Origin: Candidatus Gastranaerophilales bacterium | Lineage (GTDB): Bacteria > Cyanobacteriota > Vampirovibrionia > Gastranaerophilales > Gastranaerophilaceae | Reading direction: 5' to 3' | Length of the DNA stretch: 44,236 nucleotides | Assembly: GCA_944325945.1 (NCBI GenBank) | Contig: CALVBW010000003.1 | Coordinates: forward strand, 1-44,236 | Part shown: positions 1 to 8,883 of the stretch, piece by piece | How the letters are laid out: each line of letters starts with the position of its first letter | Position numbering within the stretch: position 1 is the stretch's first letter | The notes under the pieces: model-generated | The model's input: only the letters and a program-made list of their open reading frames with translations | Database searches by the model: none | What the model was told of the DNA's origin: nothing | Program-made: the position numbers and the translations under genes

Positions 1-2
1 AG

Positions 3-692
3 CAGGCAGTATTAAAAAATCAATTTAAAAAATTTTACAGTACATTCTGGCAGGCAGTAATAGGTATACAAACAAAAGAAGGGCGACCAATACAATGTTA
101 TTATTGGGATGAAAATAATCCTTATACTGGGAAATGTACTATTGAGTGTACCGGTGAAAATGAGTACGGTACCTGTATAAGTTATCAGTGTGCAGAAACA
201 GGAGAGCCGCTTCCCTCAGGGATTAATGGTCCTATGACGGAATGCGCAAGTTTTTATCAAGAATTGTTTTTGAATACCTTAAAAACTACTAAAATCTGTA
301 AAGATCATGCTTATGAACAGGGATGTCTGCCTGAAGATTTTAGAGGCGTTGATATGGTCAAGGCGGAGATAAATCCTGATGTCGAATATGATCCTGCAAA
401 AGGTTTTTCTGATTCAAATGTAAAAAATAAATACCCTGTATTTGTCCTGAGTGACGGGACTTATATCATTGCATATAACAGATATTTAACAAATTCATCA
501 CCTGTATTTGTAGTAGATATCAATGGGCATAAAGGCCCGAATAAATGGGGATACGATATATTTTCGGTTGGTATCAGCGGGAATAGAGAGCAGGGTATCA
601 AATCAATAGTTCAAAAACCTATTATTTATGTGACAGAAACGGGCGGCAAAACGTTTCAGCAGATGTATAATGAATCGTTTAACATAAAATAA
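3..692 (+). CDS. Prepilin-like protein, 5' end cut off by window edge
   Basis: The reading frame is open from base 3 to the TAA at 690-692 with no stop, so the gene starts before the window; the ATG at 234 is only an internal methionine. About 229 residues are visible. The C-terminal part carries a VVDINGHKGPNKWGYDIF segment, almost the same as NVDINGYKGPNRYGRDVF in the prepilin-like protein at 8884-9831, and also a 'lsDGt' strand before it. This marks the product as a pseudopilin/type IV prepilin-like protein whose N-terminal methylation helix lies outside the window. It contains several cysteines (residues around 32-67 of the visible part), perhaps disulphide-bonded after export. It converges end to end with the next gene with no gap. 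Exact role unknown. Confidence 0.72.
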   Translation, partial: QAVLKNQFKKFYSTFWQAVIGIQTKEGRPIQCYYWDENNPYTGKCTIECTGENEYGTCISYQCAETGEPLPSGINGPMTECASFYQELFLNTLKTTKICKDHAYEQGCLPEDFRGVDMVKAEINPDVEYDPAKGFSDSNVKNKYPVFVLSDGTYIIAYNRYLTNSSPVFVVDINGHKGPNKWGYDIFSVGISGNREQGIKSIVQKPIIYVTETGGKTFQQMYNESFNIK

Positions 693-3623
693 TTAAATAC
701 TGATACTGTTGAGCTGGCAGAATGATTTGAGAACATTTTTTGATTTTTCAATCTCTATATAAACACAGTTATTTTTTGTCTGTTTAACAATTTCTGTTGC
801 TTTTTCATACATTTTGCCGGCACCTTTTAAGTATTCTGATTGTTTGTCGGTCTTTAAAAGACCTATTTCTTGAAAATATTTGCCGTATAAAAGATATAAT
901 CTTGATAAAATATCTTTCATATTGAATTTGCTTGCAAGTATGATAGCATTTTCAATCTGGATTTTAGCGGTTTCATAATCAGAAATTACAATACATGCTT
1001 TTACGATAACCATTTTTAATAATATTATAAAGAAATAATTGTTTATTTTTGGATTTTGTGCAACATCAAGTGCCTGAGATGCAATTTCTATTGCGGCATG
1101 CGGTCCTTCAACATCCAGTGTCGCTTCTGCTATTAAATACCATGTTAAAAGTGCTCCGAGTGCCATTTTTTCTTTTGCAAAATATGTTATCTGGTCGTTA
1201 TAAATGTCAAGAGCCTGTTTTGATTGTTCGTGGTCTTTAAAGATTTTACCCAGTAAAGTTTTTAATACATTTTTAGTAAAGTTATCGCCTGAATTGTTTG
1301 CAAATGTTACAACCTGGAATAAATCTTCCTGCAAACCGTCATATCTTTCTCTAAAGAAATTATTTAATATTTCAATTAAATTCCATTTGAGTATTGTTGT
1401 ATTGTCCATTGTATTGGTTTTATATATTTTTAAAACATCTTCAAGAATTGTTTCCGACGTATAAAAGTCCCCTTTCATTGTATTTGCAAAAGCAAGGGCA
1501 AGTTTGGACTTGCAGATAAACAAGTCGTCATTAATTTTATTTCGGTCAATTATATCAAATATAATTGTTAAAATTGCAAAAGAACGGTCATTACCCTGCA
1601 AGATGAGAGCGTTTGCAAGTAATAAATACGTTTTTAGCCATGTTTCATATACAAATTCGTATGGAATTTTGGATTTTGGTGATTTTGCCAGAAATTCATC
1701 CAGAACGGGCATTATGTCATTGTCAATAGTATTTATGACTTCCCCGCAGTTGCCTATATTAAGGAGAGCTTCCAGTTTGGAAACTTTTAGCAGTGCAATC
1801 TCAAGTTTGTGCTCAGGCGGAACTTTTGCAAGAACATTATCAACACATTCCACATTGCCGTAATAGTTGCCTGTTCGCAGACAGCAATATGAAAGATATC
1901 CTAAAAGCTCAATTTCTTTTGGACTGTCGCCCACAGCTTTTGCATTTGCGATAGCATCAGGCAGAAATTCAAGCGCTTCTTTCGGGTTGTAATCAGATAA
2001 AATTTTCCCTAAGCGTTCTGAAATATTGTATCTTGTTTTAATTGTTTCGCTTTCATCAAGTTCATTAATTAGTGCGAGACATTGTTTTTGTGAAATTACA
2101 TAAAGATTTGTATCACCAACATATGCTGCAAGCCTTGTATTTTTTGTCCAAATATCAAGTGCCTGAGGTGTTTGTTTTAGATTTTGTGCTATTATTCCTA
2201 AAATTGCGTTTGAGTTAAGGATAAAATTCCGAACCGAGTTTGCAATTTTTGTATTTATTACAATAAAATCTTTATCGTATTTTGAAGTCGTAAGAATGGT
2301 TTCCCAGAGAAGTAAATTTTTAAATTCATAAAAGATTTCATTTACCGGTTCTATAAAATGCATTTCTCTTAAATAATCTATGATGCCGGTGAAGTCTTTA
2401 TCATCAAATTCAAAAATTTCTTTTAAAAGTGCGAGGTTTATTTTATCTCCCAGAACCGATGCGCCGACAAGTGTTTTGTATGCAACCGGGTTGACTTCGT
2501 TTAAATTTTTTAACCGATTTTGTATGAGTTCCGTAAAAGTATCAGGCAGTTTGAATGATTTATCTCCAATCTGGCAGTCAAAGCAATAGCTTAGAGCCTG
2601 TTCTAAAAATGCCGGATGCCCCTTGCTTTTGGTAATTATTTCCTGTCTCTCAAATTCATTTGTGTATGAAAATGCTTCTTCGTAAGATTTACAGAATTCA
2701 TCCATTTCATTATTATTTAACGGTGCAATTCCTATATCCAGATAGATATTATCGTCCTGTAAATAGAAATATCCTTTGGCAGGTTTTGCATCGTTATAGA
2801 GCATTATAAAACGCATATTAAGATTGTCGCGTTTTAATAAGTTATTTAAAAATTCAAATGAGAAACCGTCTATAAAGTCAAAATTATCGGCAATGAGGAT
2901 AAATTCACTGATTTGAGAAATTTTGTCAAAGACTTTATATAACATATTAAATGTTTTTTTCTTATTAATAAGTAAATCTTCAAAATTGCCATACTGTGCA
3001 GAATAAAGAAAATTTATCAGGTTATTTATTTCAAGGCCGGTCATTTCAGGAAATTCATTCTGAAAAAATCTTGTTGCATCTTTTTTGAAGTCAGGGGTAC
3101 TGATACAGAAATTAGGCAGGTTATATAAATTCAAAATCATATCTTGAATCATTCCGCCGGGTGTGAGCTGCGTAAGCGGGGTACATTTTCCGAACATCCA
3201 GATGAATTTATGGTTTTGAAGTTTTTGAATTGTCTCTTTCAATACATAACTTTTACCTATCCCTTTTTCACCGCTTATTGAAAATATTTTTTTATCATCT
3301 GATAAGAGTCCTTGGGTTAAAACAGTTACCGCATTTTTTTGAGAAATTAAATTTGGAATGTATTCAAGAGTTTCGGATTTTGTTTCAGTTTCAATATTAT
3401 CAAAAGGCATGCCGCATTTTCTGCATTTTTTAGCGTTTGGAAAGTTTACACTGCTGCAATGCGGGCAGATTTTGAGAATTTCTTTTCCGCATTTTTTGCA
3501 TTTCAAATCATAAATTGAGTTTATCGTGTTGCAATTTTTGCACAATAAACCTGTTCTGGTTTTACAATACGGACATTTGAGTGTATTTTCCGGAATTATT
3601 TTTTTGCATACGGGACATCTCAT
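693..3623 (-). CDS. Zinc-ribbon, P-loop NTPase and TPR-type regulatory protein
   Basis: 976 residues. The N-terminus (1-72) has six CxxC pairs (C3/C6, C17/C20, C28/C31, C42/C45, C53/C56, C67/C70), enough for three zinc ribbons. A P-loop GEKGIGKS lies at 118-125 and a Walker B-like FILIADNFDF at 241-250, so the middle is an AAA/STAND-type NTPase of the kind found in MalT-like regulators and in ATPases fused to cyclases. The C-terminal ~500 residues are helical and look like degenerate TPR repeats. No DNA-binding or catalytic output domain is visible, so it is probably a scaffold or signal-integrating ATPase. It starts 8 bp after the sigma-factor-like gene and is likely cotranscribed with it. 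Specific function unknown. Confidence 0.8.
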   Translation of the reverse strand: MRCPVCKKIIPENTLKCPYCKTRTGLLCKNCNTINSIYDLKCKKCGKEILKICPHCSSVNFPNAKKCRKCGMPFDNIETETKSETLEYIPNLISQKNAVTVLTQGLLSDDKKIFSISGEKGIGKSYVLKETIQKLQNHKFIWMFGKCTPLTQLTPGGMIQDMILNLYNLPNFCISTPDFKKDATRFFQNEFPEMTGLEINNLINFLYSAQYGNFEDLLINKKKTFNMLYKVFDKISQISEFILIADNFDFIDGFSFEFLNNLLKRDNLNMRFIMLYNDAKPAKGYFYLQDDNIYLDIGIAPLNNNEMDEFCKSYEEAFSYTNEFERQEIITKSKGHPAFLEQALSYCFDCQIGDKSFKLPDTFTELIQNRLKNLNEVNPVAYKTLVGASVLGDKINLALLKEIFEFDDKDFTGIIDYLREMHFIEPVNEIFYEFKNLLLWETILTTSKYDKDFIVINTKIANSVRNFILNSNAILGIIAQNLKQTPQALDIWTKNTRLAAYVGDTNLYVISQKQCLALINELDESETIKTRYNISERLGKILSDYNPKEALEFLPDAIANAKAVGDSPKEIELLGYLSYCCLRTGNYYGNVECVDNVLAKVPPEHKLEIALLKVSKLEALLNIGNCGEVINTIDNDIMPVLDEFLAKSPKSKIPYEFVYETWLKTYLLLANALILQGNDRSFAILTIIFDIIDRNKINDDLFICKSKLALAFANTMKGDFYTSETILEDVLKIYKTNTMDNTTILKWNLIEILNNFFRERYDGLQEDLFQVVTFANNSGDNFTKNVLKTLLGKIFKDHEQSKQALDIYNDQITYFAKEKMALGALLTWYLIAEATLDVEGPHAAIEIASQALDVAQNPKINNYFFIILLKMVIVKACIVISDYETAKIQIENAIILASKFNMKDILSRLYLLYGKYFQEIGLLKTDKQSEYLKGAGKMYEKATEIVKQTKNNCVYIEIEKSKNVLKSFCQLNSISI

Positions 3624-3631
3624 AATTCTAC

Positions 3632-4192
3632 CTAATTAAACGATTCTTTAACTTTTTTCATTAACTTAAATAATCGTTTTGAAACCTCTGATTGGGATAA
3701 ACCTAATTCTTCAGAAATTTCTTTCTGTGTCATTCCATTATCATAGCGCAATTTATAAATTTGTAAATACTTTTTGTTAGGATCTTCTTCATCAATTTTG
3801 TATATTAAGCTTGCTATATGTTTGATTGTATCTTTTTTTACAGCGATTTCTTCCGGCGAAATTTCAATATTGAAATTATTATATGAAATCTTAACCTCTG
3901 CATAATTATTGGAAACAATGTCATCAACAGAAACTTCATTTGATTGTGTATAGCCGGTTCTTGTTCTTCTTAATCTTCCTGAATCTTTTAATACATTTAA
4001 TATTGAAGTTGTTGCTATTTTTTTTAAGTAAGCTTCAAGCGCAACGTCAGAAGTTACGATATTTACAATGCCCAATGACCGTTTGCAGGTTTCATTAAAA
4101 AAGTCATCAAACAAATCTTCATTATTCGAAAACTTCTTATCGTTTCTTATTATTTTTTCTATTAATTCTAATTTATCTTGTGCTAAATCCAC
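3632..4192 (-). CDS. Sigma-70 family RNA polymerase sigma factor (divergent)
   Basis: 186 residues. The last 45 residues form a sigma region 4-type helix-turn-helix (about 143-184: KLRYDNGMTQKEISEELGLS then a recognition helix SEVSKRLFKLMKK). The N-terminal part is compatible with a degenerate region 2, but the -10-binding signature is not clear, so it resembles ECF-type factors or a transcriptional regulator built on sigma region 4. The start is GTG, supported by an AAGGA Shine-Dalgarno nine bases upstream. It sits between the TonB-C-like membrane protein and the zinc-ribbon NTPase on the same strand with gaps of 33 and 8 bp, which suggests one regulatory module. Target promoters unknown. 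Confidence 0.75.
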   Translation of the reverse strand: MDLAQDKLELIEKIIRNDKKFSNNEDLFDDFFNETCKRSLGIVNIVTSDVALEAYLKKIATTSILNVLKDSGRLRRTRTGYTQSNEVSVDDIVSNNYAEVKISYNNFNIEISPEEIAVKKDTIKHIASLIYKIDEEDPNKKYLQIYKLRYDNGMTQKEISEELGLSQSEVSKRLFKLMKKVKESFN

Positions 4193-4225
4193 TCTAAAGT
4201 TTCCTTTATGAGTATTATAGCATAT

Positions 4226-6922
4226 TTATAGATATATTTTAAGTATCAACTGTATATTATCCCCGACAATTACACCTGCAGGGGCTTTTACCACTTTGAG
4301 CGTGTCATTTACAGTTCGTAACACAATTTCATCAATTTGGGTTGAACCGCTTGACTGGAGGATATTCGCGTTCTGTATGCTGCCTTCTTTTGACAATTCA
4401 ATATTTACTTGTATCTGGTCAGAATACGCATATTCTGTCGCGAGAAGCAAATCGCTTGATAGTGAAAGTTTCAGGCTTTTACCTGCTGTTTGCAGATATT
4501 TTCTGAAATCATCATTGTATGAGACATAATCCGGAACAGACCATGAAAGCTTTTTAACATCAAGGTAAGGCTCTTCTATCACGGGAGCTTTTGGTTTGTT
4601 AATATTTTTTGCCGCTGTATTTGCGGTATCTTCAAGTTTTGGTTTGGATGTTGTTTTGGCGGGTAAAATTGTATCATCCTGAGGAAGTTCCTGTTCGTCA
4701 AGTTTTGGCAAATTCTTTTCAAGCACACTGGTGTTATTTTGTTCTGCAATCTCATTACCGGATTTATGCATTGATGCATAAATTAAAAGTGAGGCCAGTG
4801 CTACTATTGCAATACTTGCAACGGCAATAGCTTTTTTGCCTTTCTCCGGCATTGTTGTTTTAAATTGAAGAGCATTTTTGTCATCCTCAAAATTGTTATT
4901 ATAGAGTATTTCAAGTTTTTCAAGGTCGTCATTTCCCTCTTGTGCCACCGGTTGGTTTATATCAATAGGAAATTCTCCGGGCGCATCAATTTGATTGCTG
5001 ATTACAGTTGAATTTTCATAGACGCCTGGCTTTTCGGCATCAACTTCCGTGTTTGGTGTTTCTTCCGTAATTGTTTCTTCAGCAAGGCTTTCTAAAAATT
5101 CGACATTATTATTCATCTGTTCATTAACCTGCGGTTCTTCTGCCGGAGTCTCCGGAATATTTGTTGAAAGCTCTTCAAGAGTTACAGGCGCCGGTTCAAC
5201 TTCGTCAGCAGAATCAATTTCTTTTAATTCTTGCGCAGAATTTTCCAATTCATCAATTGATAAAGTTTGTACAGCTTCTTCTTCTGTTGATTCTATTGCA
5301 TTATTTTCGGGTAATTCCAATTCATCAAATGTGGCTGCGGCTATTTGCTGCGGGTCACTTTCTTCCGGAACGTTTTGTTCGACGGCTACCTGTTCAATAT
5401 TTTCTAATGAAGCAATTTCATCATCTTCAAAATGAGTGTCTTCTTGAGGCTGCATGTCGTCTCTTTCGCCAAGATTTTCAAAATTTGTTAATTCTCCGGA
5501 GGTTGAATCTTCATCTTCGGGAATTGCTATATCATCAATTGATGTATTATCAAGTATAAGGTTATCCAATTCGTCTAAAGGTTCTTCGTCAAGCTGGTTA
5601 TCTGCCGTGTCAAACGGAAGTTCATTAAATTCACTCAGATGAATTTTTTCAACTGTAGAATCTTCATTATTAGTATTTTCGGACAAATCCTGCAGTTCTC
5701 CATCAGGATTGAGTTCATCAGTAAGGTCTGTCAACTCAAGTGTTTCATCAAGTGATAAGTCGCTGTTTTCCGTTAAATCCAGTGAAGTATCTATATTGGA
5801 TAAAGTTTCGTCTGATGCCGGAATATCAGAAGTTGAAATATCAGAATTTTCGTCGGAAATATTATTTTCATTAAATTCAGCAGATGTATCTGATATGTTT
5901 TCTTGTACAAGCATTTCATCCGGTATTTGGTCCGTGATGAAATCATTTTGTTCGTTTAATGTTAAGTCGTCTACAGCGGCATCTTTTTCTGGTTCATCAA
6001 TGGAGAAGTCAACGGAGAGGTCTTCTTGATTATTTTGTGGCAGCTCATCAGATAGTTCGGTATCAGACAGATCATTTAACAAATCGTCATCAGAAAAATT
6101 TTGTTCCAAAGATAAATCTTCGTTTAAGGATTTATCTTCATCAAATTCATCATTGTTTTCTTCAAATATATCAAATTCATCCTGAATTGGTACAACTGTA
6201 TCTTGATAAGTATCTTCCTGCAAAGATGTTAGGTCTTCGTTTGTTGCAACATGATAAGAAACCCATTCAAAATTATCAAAATCAATTAAGTCTTCACGCA
6301 AAGCAGCACATTTTGTAAGCATGTTAATTAATTTACGCTTGTCATCATCGGTTATATCATGGTCAATTAGTGCCATAGCAAGTTTTTGTCCGCTTTCAAA
6401 ATTTTCTTCGGATAGTGATTCAGTTGTATTTCCGTTGAAATTTTCTATGTATGATTTTAAATCTGACGGATGTGATAATTTTTCTTTTTCAATAAAATAA
6501 TACTTTTCATTCTTGTTATTTTTATTAATTAATTTTGGTTCAAAAAAACCTAAAAATTTAACACAGGATTCATTATCCAACATTTGGAAAACAAGATAGA
6601 TATCTGGCGTCAGGTTGTATTCAAAATGAGATTTAGGGATGAAAATAAAATTATCATCATATACCATCCTGACATCAATATGAATATTAGGAAGCATTAT
6701 GTCGGCGATATCAAATTCTTCGCGTATTTTATAGATATTATGCAGATTATAGATATTTGAAACGTTAATTTCTTCCTGTGCCAGATATTTCATTGCAAGC
6801 TCACTGCCCAGCGCATTGATATATGCCCGTCTCAGGGTATCTTCAATCGTAAAGCCGCCGGCAAGTTTACCGGCATTCGTTTTATCCTGTTCTTCTATGT
6901 ATATTAATGTTTCCTGTTGCAT
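4226..6922 (-). CDS. Large acidic single-pass membrane protein with TonB-C-like end
   Basis: 898 residues. The first ~190 form a folded domain that I do not recognise. Residues ~200-690 are a very acidic low-complexity linker rich in D, E, S and N. One transmembrane helix lies at ~696-720 (KKAIAVASIAIVALASLLIY). About 178 residues follow outside, ending in a TonB/TolA C-terminal-like fold (~805-898: NIELSKEGSIQNANILQSSG, then QIDEIVLRTV). The likely topology is cytoplasmic N-domain and linker, periplasmic TonB-C domain. The start is backed by GAGGAGA before the ATG. It is the first of three same-strand genes with a sigma factor and an NTPase, so a transmembrane signalling or energy-coupling role is inferred. 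Many antisense frames here are only a by-product of the biased composition. Confidence 0.72.
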   Translation of the reverse strand: MQQETLIYIEEQDKTNAGKLAGGFTIEDTLRRAYINALGSELAMKYLAQEEINVSNIYNLHNIYKIREEFDIADIMLPNIHIDVRMVYDDNFIFIPKSHFEYNLTPDIYLVFQMLDNESCVKFLGFFEPKLINKNNKNEKYYFIEKEKLSHPSDLKSYIENFNGNTTESLSEENFESGQKLAMALIDHDITDDDKRKLINMLTKCAALREDLIDFDNFEWVSYHVATNEDLTSLQEDTYQDTVVPIQDEFDIFEENNDEFDEDKSLNEDLSLEQNFSDDDLLNDLSDTELSDELPQNNQEDLSVDFSIDEPEKDAAVDDLTLNEQNDFITDQIPDEMLVQENISDTSAEFNENNISDENSDISTSDIPASDETLSNIDTSLDLTENSDLSLDETLELTDLTDELNPDGELQDLSENTNNEDSTVEKIHLSEFNELPFDTADNQLDEEPLDELDNLILDNTSIDDIAIPEDEDSTSGELTNFENLGERDDMQPQEDTHFEDDEIASLENIEQVAVEQNVPEESDPQQIAAATFDELELPENNAIESTEEEAVQTLSIDELENSAQELKEIDSADEVEPAPVTLEELSTNIPETPAEEPQVNEQMNNNVEFLESLAEETITEETPNTEVDAEKPGVYENSTVISNQIDAPGEFPIDINQPVAQEGNDDLEKLEILYNNNFEDDKNALQFKTTMPEKGKKAIAVASIAIVALASLLIYASMHKSGNEIAEQNNTSVLEKNLPKLDEQELPQDDTILPAKTTSKPKLEDTANTAAKNINKPKAPVIEEPYLDVKKLSWSVPDYVSYNDDFRKYLQTAGKSLKLSLSSDLLLATEYAYSDQIQVNIELSKEGSIQNANILQSSGSTQIDEIVLRTVNDTLKVVKAPAGVIVGDNIQLILKIYL

Positions 6923-7098
6923 AAAATTCTCCTCTTGATATATAAGAGAACACGGCTTTAAAAATTATTCCAAAAATAATGTAAACTTTTGTAACAATTA
7001 TTGAAAAAATTTTTTCTTTCGGTCAAAATCATGTCATCAGAGGGTTTATATGGTGTAAGAATTTGATAAAATGTGTGTAATATAATAGGAGGTTTTCC

Positions 7099-7653
7099 AT
7101 GATAAATTCTGTATCTGCTGTAAGTTTCAAAGCTGCTGCGCCCGTACAATCAGCGCAGGATCGTATTAATGCTCCGGGTAAGTTTACCCAGCCTGATGCT
7201 CAAATTCCTGCAAAACAGGACGCTGCACCTAAAAAGAAACATGTATTTTTAAAGACTCTGGCAGGAATTGCTGTTGGCGTAATTGCTATAGGTACTGCTT
7301 TACGTTTTGGATTTGCTAAAGGCGGCTTAAAAGTTTTGGATGAAGCTGCAATGAAAGAAGCTAAATTCTCTGAAAAAATCGGTCACTACTTAGGTAAAGC
7401 AGGTCAGTGGGTTGATACAAACATCTGGTCAAGATTCTCTAAAGCTGCTAAAGAAGGTGCTGAAGCTGTAGAAGATGCAGCATCAAAAGCGGACGATGTT
7501 GTAGAAGATGCAGCACAGGCAGGCGCAAAAGCCGCAGGTGAAGTGGCAGAAGAAGCTGCAAAAGCAGGTGAAAAGGCAGGCAGCGAAGTTGCTGAAGCCA
7601 CAGCTAAAGCTGCTGAAGAAGTCGCAGAAGCTGCAGGAGAAGCTGCTAAATAA
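7099..7653 (+). CDS. Ala-rich small membrane-associated protein
   Basis: 184 residues. The N-terminus MINSVSAVSFKAAAP is not a classical signal peptide. A Lys-rich patch is followed by one hydrophobic segment (~51-70, LKTLAGIAVGVIAIGTALRF). The last ~65 residues are an Ala/Glu/Lys-rich amphipathic helix with a loose 11-residue period (AAKAGE, AAEEVAEAAGEAAK), like LEA-type or apolipoprotein-like helices. A perfect AGGAGG lies seven bases before the ATG. It is monocistronic: a divergent gene starts upstream and a hairpin terminator follows. I cannot assign a family; a membrane-attached stress or surface protein is only a guess. Confidence 0.65.
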   Translation: MINSVSAVSFKAAAPVQSAQDRINAPGKFTQPDAQIPAKQDAAPKKKHVFLKTLAGIAVGVIAIGTALRFGFAKGGLKVLDEAAMKEAKFSEKIGHYLGKAGQWVDTNIWSRFSKAAKEGAEAVEDAASKADDVVEDAAQAGAKAAGEVAEEAAKAGEKAGSEVAEATAKAAEEVAEAAGEAAK

Positions 7654-7674
7654 TCAAAAATGATTTTATATAGT

Positions 7675-7702
7675 AAAAAGACCCTTTCAGAGGGTCTTTT
7701 TT
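7675..7702. terminator. Bidirectional rho-independent terminator
   Basis: An 11-bp inverted repeat (AAAAAGACCCT / AGGGTCTTTTT) with loop TTCAG, followed by Ts on the plus strand and preceded by As. It ends the plus-strand Ala-rich gene and overlaps the stop codon of hemW on the minus strand, so it can serve both. Confidence 0.85.
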
Positions 7703-8768
7703 ATTGCAAAAATTCTGATAAAATTGTATTGCTGATAAGGATGCCGTTTGTGTTAAAACAGTAGCCTCCGGATGTTTTTTTGATGTAATTTGAGTATTTT
7801 TTAATAATTTTTGAGTATTTTTCGTCAAAATTTATATTAAATTTATCGTTTATTAGAGAAATATCAATTCCTTCCATTTTTCGGAAACCTAGGAAAATTT
7901 CTTCTTCAAGTTGTTCCTGTTTTGAAAGAAGATGTTGTGTTGAATGTTTTATCGGATTTTTAATATAATCTTCAAGGTTTTCAATATTAGAATATCTTGT
8001 ATTCTCTATATAGCCGTGAGCGGCAGCTCCAAAGCCGTAATAATTATTGTTGTTCCAGTAGTTAAGGTTATGCCTTGACGGTTTGCCGAAATTGCTTATC
8101 TCATAATGTTTAAAATCTTTTAAAATTTCAATTGCCTTTAAATACATATCGGCTTGAGCGTCTTCATCAGGCAAGTTCTCCGGCATGCGGGTGTAAAAAT
8201 AACATCCTTCATCAATTTTTAAACCGTAAAGAGATATGTGTTGTATGCCAAGTTCTATAGCATGTTTAAGGTCTTTTGCAAACATTTCGGCTGTCTGATT
8301 TGGTAATCCGTAGATAAAATCAAGGCTGATATTATTAAAACCTGCATTTTGTGCAAAGTTTACAGCATCTTCAACTTGTTTTGATGTATGTCGGCGTCCG
8401 ATCAGTTGCAGAATATTATCGTCAAAAGTCTGGCAGCCGAGGCTTATGCGGTTTATTCCTATAGATTTTAAATTTTTCAAATATTCTGGTGTCAGCCCGT
8501 CAGGGTTAAGCTCTGCCGTAATTTCGGTTTCGTCTGTAAAATTGAATAAATTAAGCAGAGTTTTAAATTCCTCCGTCGTTAAAAGTGACGGAGTCCCGCC
8601 TCCAAAGTAGATCGTGTCAAGTTTTTCATTTTTGTAGTAATATTGGATTTCCTTTATAAGTGCGTCAAGGTATTGTTCTTTTAATTCAAGCTTAGGAAAT
8701 GAGATAAAAGAACAGTATTTGCATTTTGATTTGCAAAAAGGTATATGGATATATACGTTTTTGACCAT
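7701..8768 (-). CDS. hemW: HemW-like radical SAM protein
   Basis: 355 residues, close to the usual ~380 of HemW. The radical SAM [4Fe-4S] motif CxxxCxxC is at C12/C16/C19 in HIPFCKSKCKYCSF, the extended HemN/HemW form with the aromatic residue after the last cysteine. FGGGTPS follows at ~54-60, the SAM-binding glycine motif, and NPDGLT at ~88-93. It lacks the N-terminal extension with the extra cysteine that is typical of true oxygen-independent coproporphyrinogen III dehydrogenase (HemN), so a haem chaperone role is the better call. No haem genes are next to it. No strong Shine-Dalgarno is visible before the ATG. Confidence 0.88.
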   Translation of the reverse strand: MVKNVYIHIPFCKSKCKYCSFISFPKLELKEQYLDALIKEIQYYYKNEKLDTIYFGGGTPSLLTTEEFKTLLNLFNFTDETEITAELNPDGLTPEYLKNLKSIGINRISLGCQTFDDNILQLIGRRHTSKQVEDAVNFAQNAGFNNISLDFIYGLPNQTAEMFAKDLKHAIELGIQHISLYGLKIDEGCYFYTRMPENLPDEDAQADMYLKAIEILKDFKHYEISNFGKPSRHNLNYWNNNNYYGFGAAAHGYIENTRYSNIENLEDYIKNPIKHSTQHLLSKQEQLEEEIFLGFRKMEGIDISLINDKFNINFDEKYSKIIKKYSNYIKKTSGGYCFNTNGILISNTILSEFLQ

Positions 8769-8883
8769 AATAGTATTTTACAATGAAAATTTTATTGCAG
8801 CGGTTTTTTGCTCCGGCAAAGAAAGTTACTAAGAGAGTAAGAGATTATAGAACAAGTGAGCTATGATAATTGGTTTTGGAATC

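Noticed and set aside
234-692. ATG at 234 as start of the first gene
   Set aside because: The frame is open upstream to the window edge with pilin-like Cys-rich sequence, so the ATG is internal.
5049-6318. Several Ser-rich plus-strand ORFs
   Set aside because: They are the complement of the acidic D/E/S-rich linker of the minus-strand gene; no Shine-Dalgarno or domain.
7081-7086. TATAAT as promoter of the Ala-rich gene
   Set aside because: It directly abuts the Shine-Dalgarno, leaving no room for a normal transcript start, and no -35 is seen.
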